6,960 nt of DNA from a bacterium. Lineage in GTDB: Bacteria; Planctomycetota; UBA11346. The notes under the pieces are model-generated. The model saw nothing but the letters and a program-made list of their open reading frames with translations, was not told the origin of the DNA and did not search any database. Shown in pieces: positions 5,173 through 6,960 of this stretch (position 1 is its first letter; the number at the start of each line of letters is the position of its first letter). A program made the position numbers and the translations under genes. The DNA lies in contig JAIFKN010000263.1 of the NCBI GenBank assembly GCA_020049615.1, forward strand, positions 1-6,960, read 5' to 3'.

Positions 5173-6791
5173 GGGGCCGGCGCCGACTCGTCGAAGAGGT
5201 CCTCGCCACCGCCGGGCGCCTGCTTGAGCCGGGCGCCGCGGCTGGCGTGGGCGCTGGCGCCGTGGCCGGTGCCGCCGCCCTCTTCATCATCCTCGTCAGC
5301 CTCGGGGGCGGCCTGCTCGAACGAGAGCTTGGCCGGATAGAAGTGCATCAGCGTGTCGCCGGTCGGGCCGAAGCGGTTCTTGGCCAGCTTGATCTTGATC
5401 GTGCGGTAGGCGTCCTCGCCCTCGCGGTCCTCGTTGTCGACACGGTGGATGAACATCACCGCGTCGGCGTCCTGCTCGATCGAGCCGGAGCCGCGCAGGT
5501 CGGACAGGCGCGGCTCGCGCGGCGCGCTGCCCTTCTCCGAGTCGCGCGACATCTGCGACAGGGCCAGCACCGGCACCTCGCACTCGCGCGAGAGGTTCTT
5601 CAGCACGCGGCTGATCTCGGTGATCTTGGCGTACTCCTCCTGCTCGCGCGTGCTGCCCTGGAGCAGCTGCAGGTAGTCGATGACGATCAGCTTGAGCGCG
5701 TTGCCGGTCTCGAGCTGCCGGCGCTTCACCACCGCGCGCAGCTGGTGGACGGTGAGATCCGAGACGTCCATCATCTCCATCGGCCACTGCTTGACGATCT
5801 CGATGGTCTCCTGCAGCCGGTTGAACATGTCCTCCGGCAGGGTGCCCATGTCGAGATCCTTGAACGGCAGCTTGCCGTAGGCCGCGATGAGCTTCTTGAC
5901 CAGGTCGCGGCGATCGACCTCGAGCGAGAAGAACAGCACGCGCTGCGCCTGCTCGGGTGCCGAAACCACGCCCTGGACGATGCGCAGGGCGAGCGAGGTC
6001 TTGCCCACGCCGGGGCGCGCGGCCAGGACGTAGAGGCCGCCCGGACGCAGGCTCATCAACTTGTCGTCGATGTCGGCCATGCCGGTGCGCACGCCGCTGT
6101 CGGGGCGGTCGCGCCGCTCCATGATCGCTTCGAACGTCTCGCCGGCGACGGTCGACATCTCGTGCACCGAGGCGGTGGCGTCATGGCGGCCGAGCTCGAG
6201 GATGACCTGTCCCGAGCGGGTCACCAGGTCGGTGAAGCTGGCGGTGGTGATGTGGCTCTCGTCGGCGATCGCGGACAGGCGGGCGATCAGGCGGCGCTTG
6301 AGGTAGTAGTCGCGCAGCAGCTGGGCGTTGCGCTCGAGGGCGCTGAAGGAGCCGGGGGCGTCGGCCAGGGCGTAGACCGCCTGCGCGCCGCCGAGGGCGG
6401 CCAGCGCGCTCTCGCCTTCGATCACCGTATGATCCTTGTCCTCCCAGGCCCACAGCCGCCGCAGCTTGTCCTTGGCGGCGCGATCGAGCTCGTCGGACTC
6501 GGCCATCAGCTGGACCTGGCGCAGGCGGTCGAGGGCGGCATCGAAGCGCAGCCGCGACAGCAGCTCAGCCACCGACGGGGCGTCGGCCGCCTGGCCGGTG
6601 TCATCGAGTTCGAGGCAGGCCAGCCAGACCAGCCGGTGGTCGCGGTTCCAGAACATCAGCGGATGCGGCACATGGGGCCGCACCCGCTGGATCGCCACCT
6701 GGTGCTGCCCGGAGAGGACGACGGCGAGGACCGCGCGTTCGAGATCGGGATTGTGCGGCGGCTCGCGGGTCGGCTGACGCGGTTCTGGCAT
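5169..6791 (-). CDS. dnaB: Replicative DNA helicase DnaB
   Basis: This 540-residue hexameric helicase unwinds DNA at the replication fork. The N-terminal domain opens PHNPDLERAVLAVVL (12-26), the classic DnaB start. The RecA-like domain has Walker A ARPGVGKT (258-265, Lys264), catalytic Glu291 in FSLEVDR, Walker B LIVIDYLQLL (368-377, Asp372), Gln413 in LSQMSR, and the arginine-finger block AKNRFGPTG (470-478). It is longer than E. coli DnaB (471). One cause is about 45 extra residues (roughly 83-127) in the N-terminal domain before the GG of LGGAQAVYAL; the other is an acidic then Gly-rich tail (about 494-540). I start at the ATG at 6791. The frame stays open upstream to 6944, but that stretch runs into the repeat and reads as Arg/Pro/Gly-rich noise; an ATG at 6845 is an alternative. 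The stop overlaps the HAD start (GTGA). No intein is seen. Confidence 0.95.
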   Translation of the reverse strand: MPEPRQPTREPPHNPDLERAVLAVVLSGQHQVAIQRVRPHVPHPLMFWNRDHRLVWLACLELDDTGQAADAPSVAELLSRLRFDAALDRLRQVQLMAESDELDRAAKDKLRRLWAWEDKDHTVIEGESALAALGGAQAVYALADAPGSFSALERNAQLLRDYYLKRRLIARLSAIADESHITTASFTDLVTRSGQVILELGRHDATASVHEMSTVAGETFEAIMERRDRPDSGVRTGMADIDDKLMSLRPGGLYVLAARPGVGKTSLALRIVQGVVSAPEQAQRVLFFSLEVDRRDLVKKLIAAYGKLPFKDLDMGTLPEDMFNRLQETIEIVKQWPMEMMDVSDLTVHQLRAVVKRRQLETGNALKLIVIDYLQLLQGSTREQEEYAKITEISRVLKNLSRECEVPVLALSQMSRDSEKGSAPREPRLSDLRGSGSIEQDADAVMFIHRVDNEDREGEDAYRTIKIKLAKNRFGPTGDTLMHFYPAKLSFEQAAPEADEDDEEGGGTGHGASAHASRGARLKQAPGGGEDLFDESAPAP

Positions 6792-6852
6792 GGCCTGATG
6801 GTATGGCCGGCGCCGGCTGGGAAGCGGAGATCGCCCAACCCGCATCCACGAG

Positions 6853-6861
6853 TTTTCCACA
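6853..6861 (+). promoter_or_regulatory. Single DnaA-box-like 9-mer upstream of dnaB
   Basis: TTTTCCACA differs at one base from the DnaA-box consensus TTATNCACA and lies 62 bases before the dnaB start. A single near-match has little weight. It could point to DnaA control of dnaB, or be chance in one of the few AT-containing patches of this GC-rich spacer. No cluster of boxes or AT-rich unwinding region is present, so this is not an origin. Confidence 0.2.
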
Positions 6862-6874
6862 TTGCTCTTTGCTC

Positions 6875-6960
6875 GGGGGCTTTGCCCCCGCGGCCCGGGC
6901 GGGCCTGCCCCCACGGCTTTTGTCGCAGCTCGGTTTCGTCGCATACGCTCCGAAACCGTG
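6875..6960. repeat. Hairpin-rich intergenic repeat, copy 2, cut by window end
   Basis: This aligns without gaps to 78-163, in the same orientation, with 14 differences in 86 bases. The same three stems occur at the same spacing: GGGGGC/GCCCCC (6875-6880, 6884-6889), GGCCC/GGGCC (6892-6896, 6901-6905) and CGGTTTCG/CGAAACCG (6931-6938, 6951-6958). In the third stem the sequence differs from copy 1 by two changes on each arm that restore pairing. The first two stems are identical and vary only in their loops. Identity continues to the last base of the window, so the element extends beyond it. It lies upstream of dnaB, with the gene on its other side unseen. Confidence 0.8.

Noticed and set aside
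6792..6944. Upstream extension of the dnaB frame
   Set aside because: It reads through the second repeat copy and shows no DnaB similarity before PHNPDLERAVL.
78..6960. The two direct repeats as ends of a mobile element or attachment sites enclosing the window
   Set aside because: The enclosed genes are housekeeping and signalling genes with no transposase or integrase, the copies are 16% diverged, and they look like members of a dispersed family.

Overview
GC-rich bacterial chromosome segment, with strong third-position GC bias that produces long spurious antisense frames. The phylum cannot be fixed from the sequence. A Hanks-type Ser/Thr kinase beside an ammonium-transporter-based signalling protein, together with a diverged DnaB, would suit Planctomycetota or another GC-rich Gram-negative lineage, but this is only a guess. 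No tRNA, rRNA, insertion sequence or CRISPR array was seen.

Layout: (1) Positions 3-74 look like the last codons of a plus-strand gene cut by the window edge. (2) Positions 78-257 hold a hairpin-rich repeat between that gene and the convergent kinase gene. (3) A minus-strand pair, 3190 to 258, encodes an Amt-family ammonium transporter fused to a HAMP-like and helical cytoplasmic extension, then a membrane-anchored Ser/Thr kinase whose start codon overlaps the transporter stop (TGATG). (4) A 217-base divergent spacer (3191-3407) separates amt from a plus-strand, stand-alone MinD/ParA-like ATPase (3408-4097). (5) That gene meets, 2 bases away, a minus-strand three-gene chain: dnaB replicative helicase, a HAD phosphatase, and a small protein with a degenerate cREC-like receiver domain plus a membrane helix. 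Both junctions in the chain are 4-base stop/start overlaps (GTGA and ATGA). (6) Upstream of dnaB, from about 6875 to the window end, is a second copy of the repeat found at 78, in the same orientation.

Two things stand out. First, the transporter and kinase look like a coupled ammonium-sensing module: the Amt part keeps its pore residues and C-terminal tail motif but adds a HAMP-like signalling domain, and the kinase has no recognisable ectodomain of its own. Second, the two repeat copies align without gaps over 86 bases at about 84% identity, and one 8-bp stem carries two compensatory base-pair changes while its 12-base loop is nearly unchanged. This suggests a family of dispersed elements whose folded structure is under selection. 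The small gene after the HAD phosphatase may also be a pseudo-receiver variant that has not been described.
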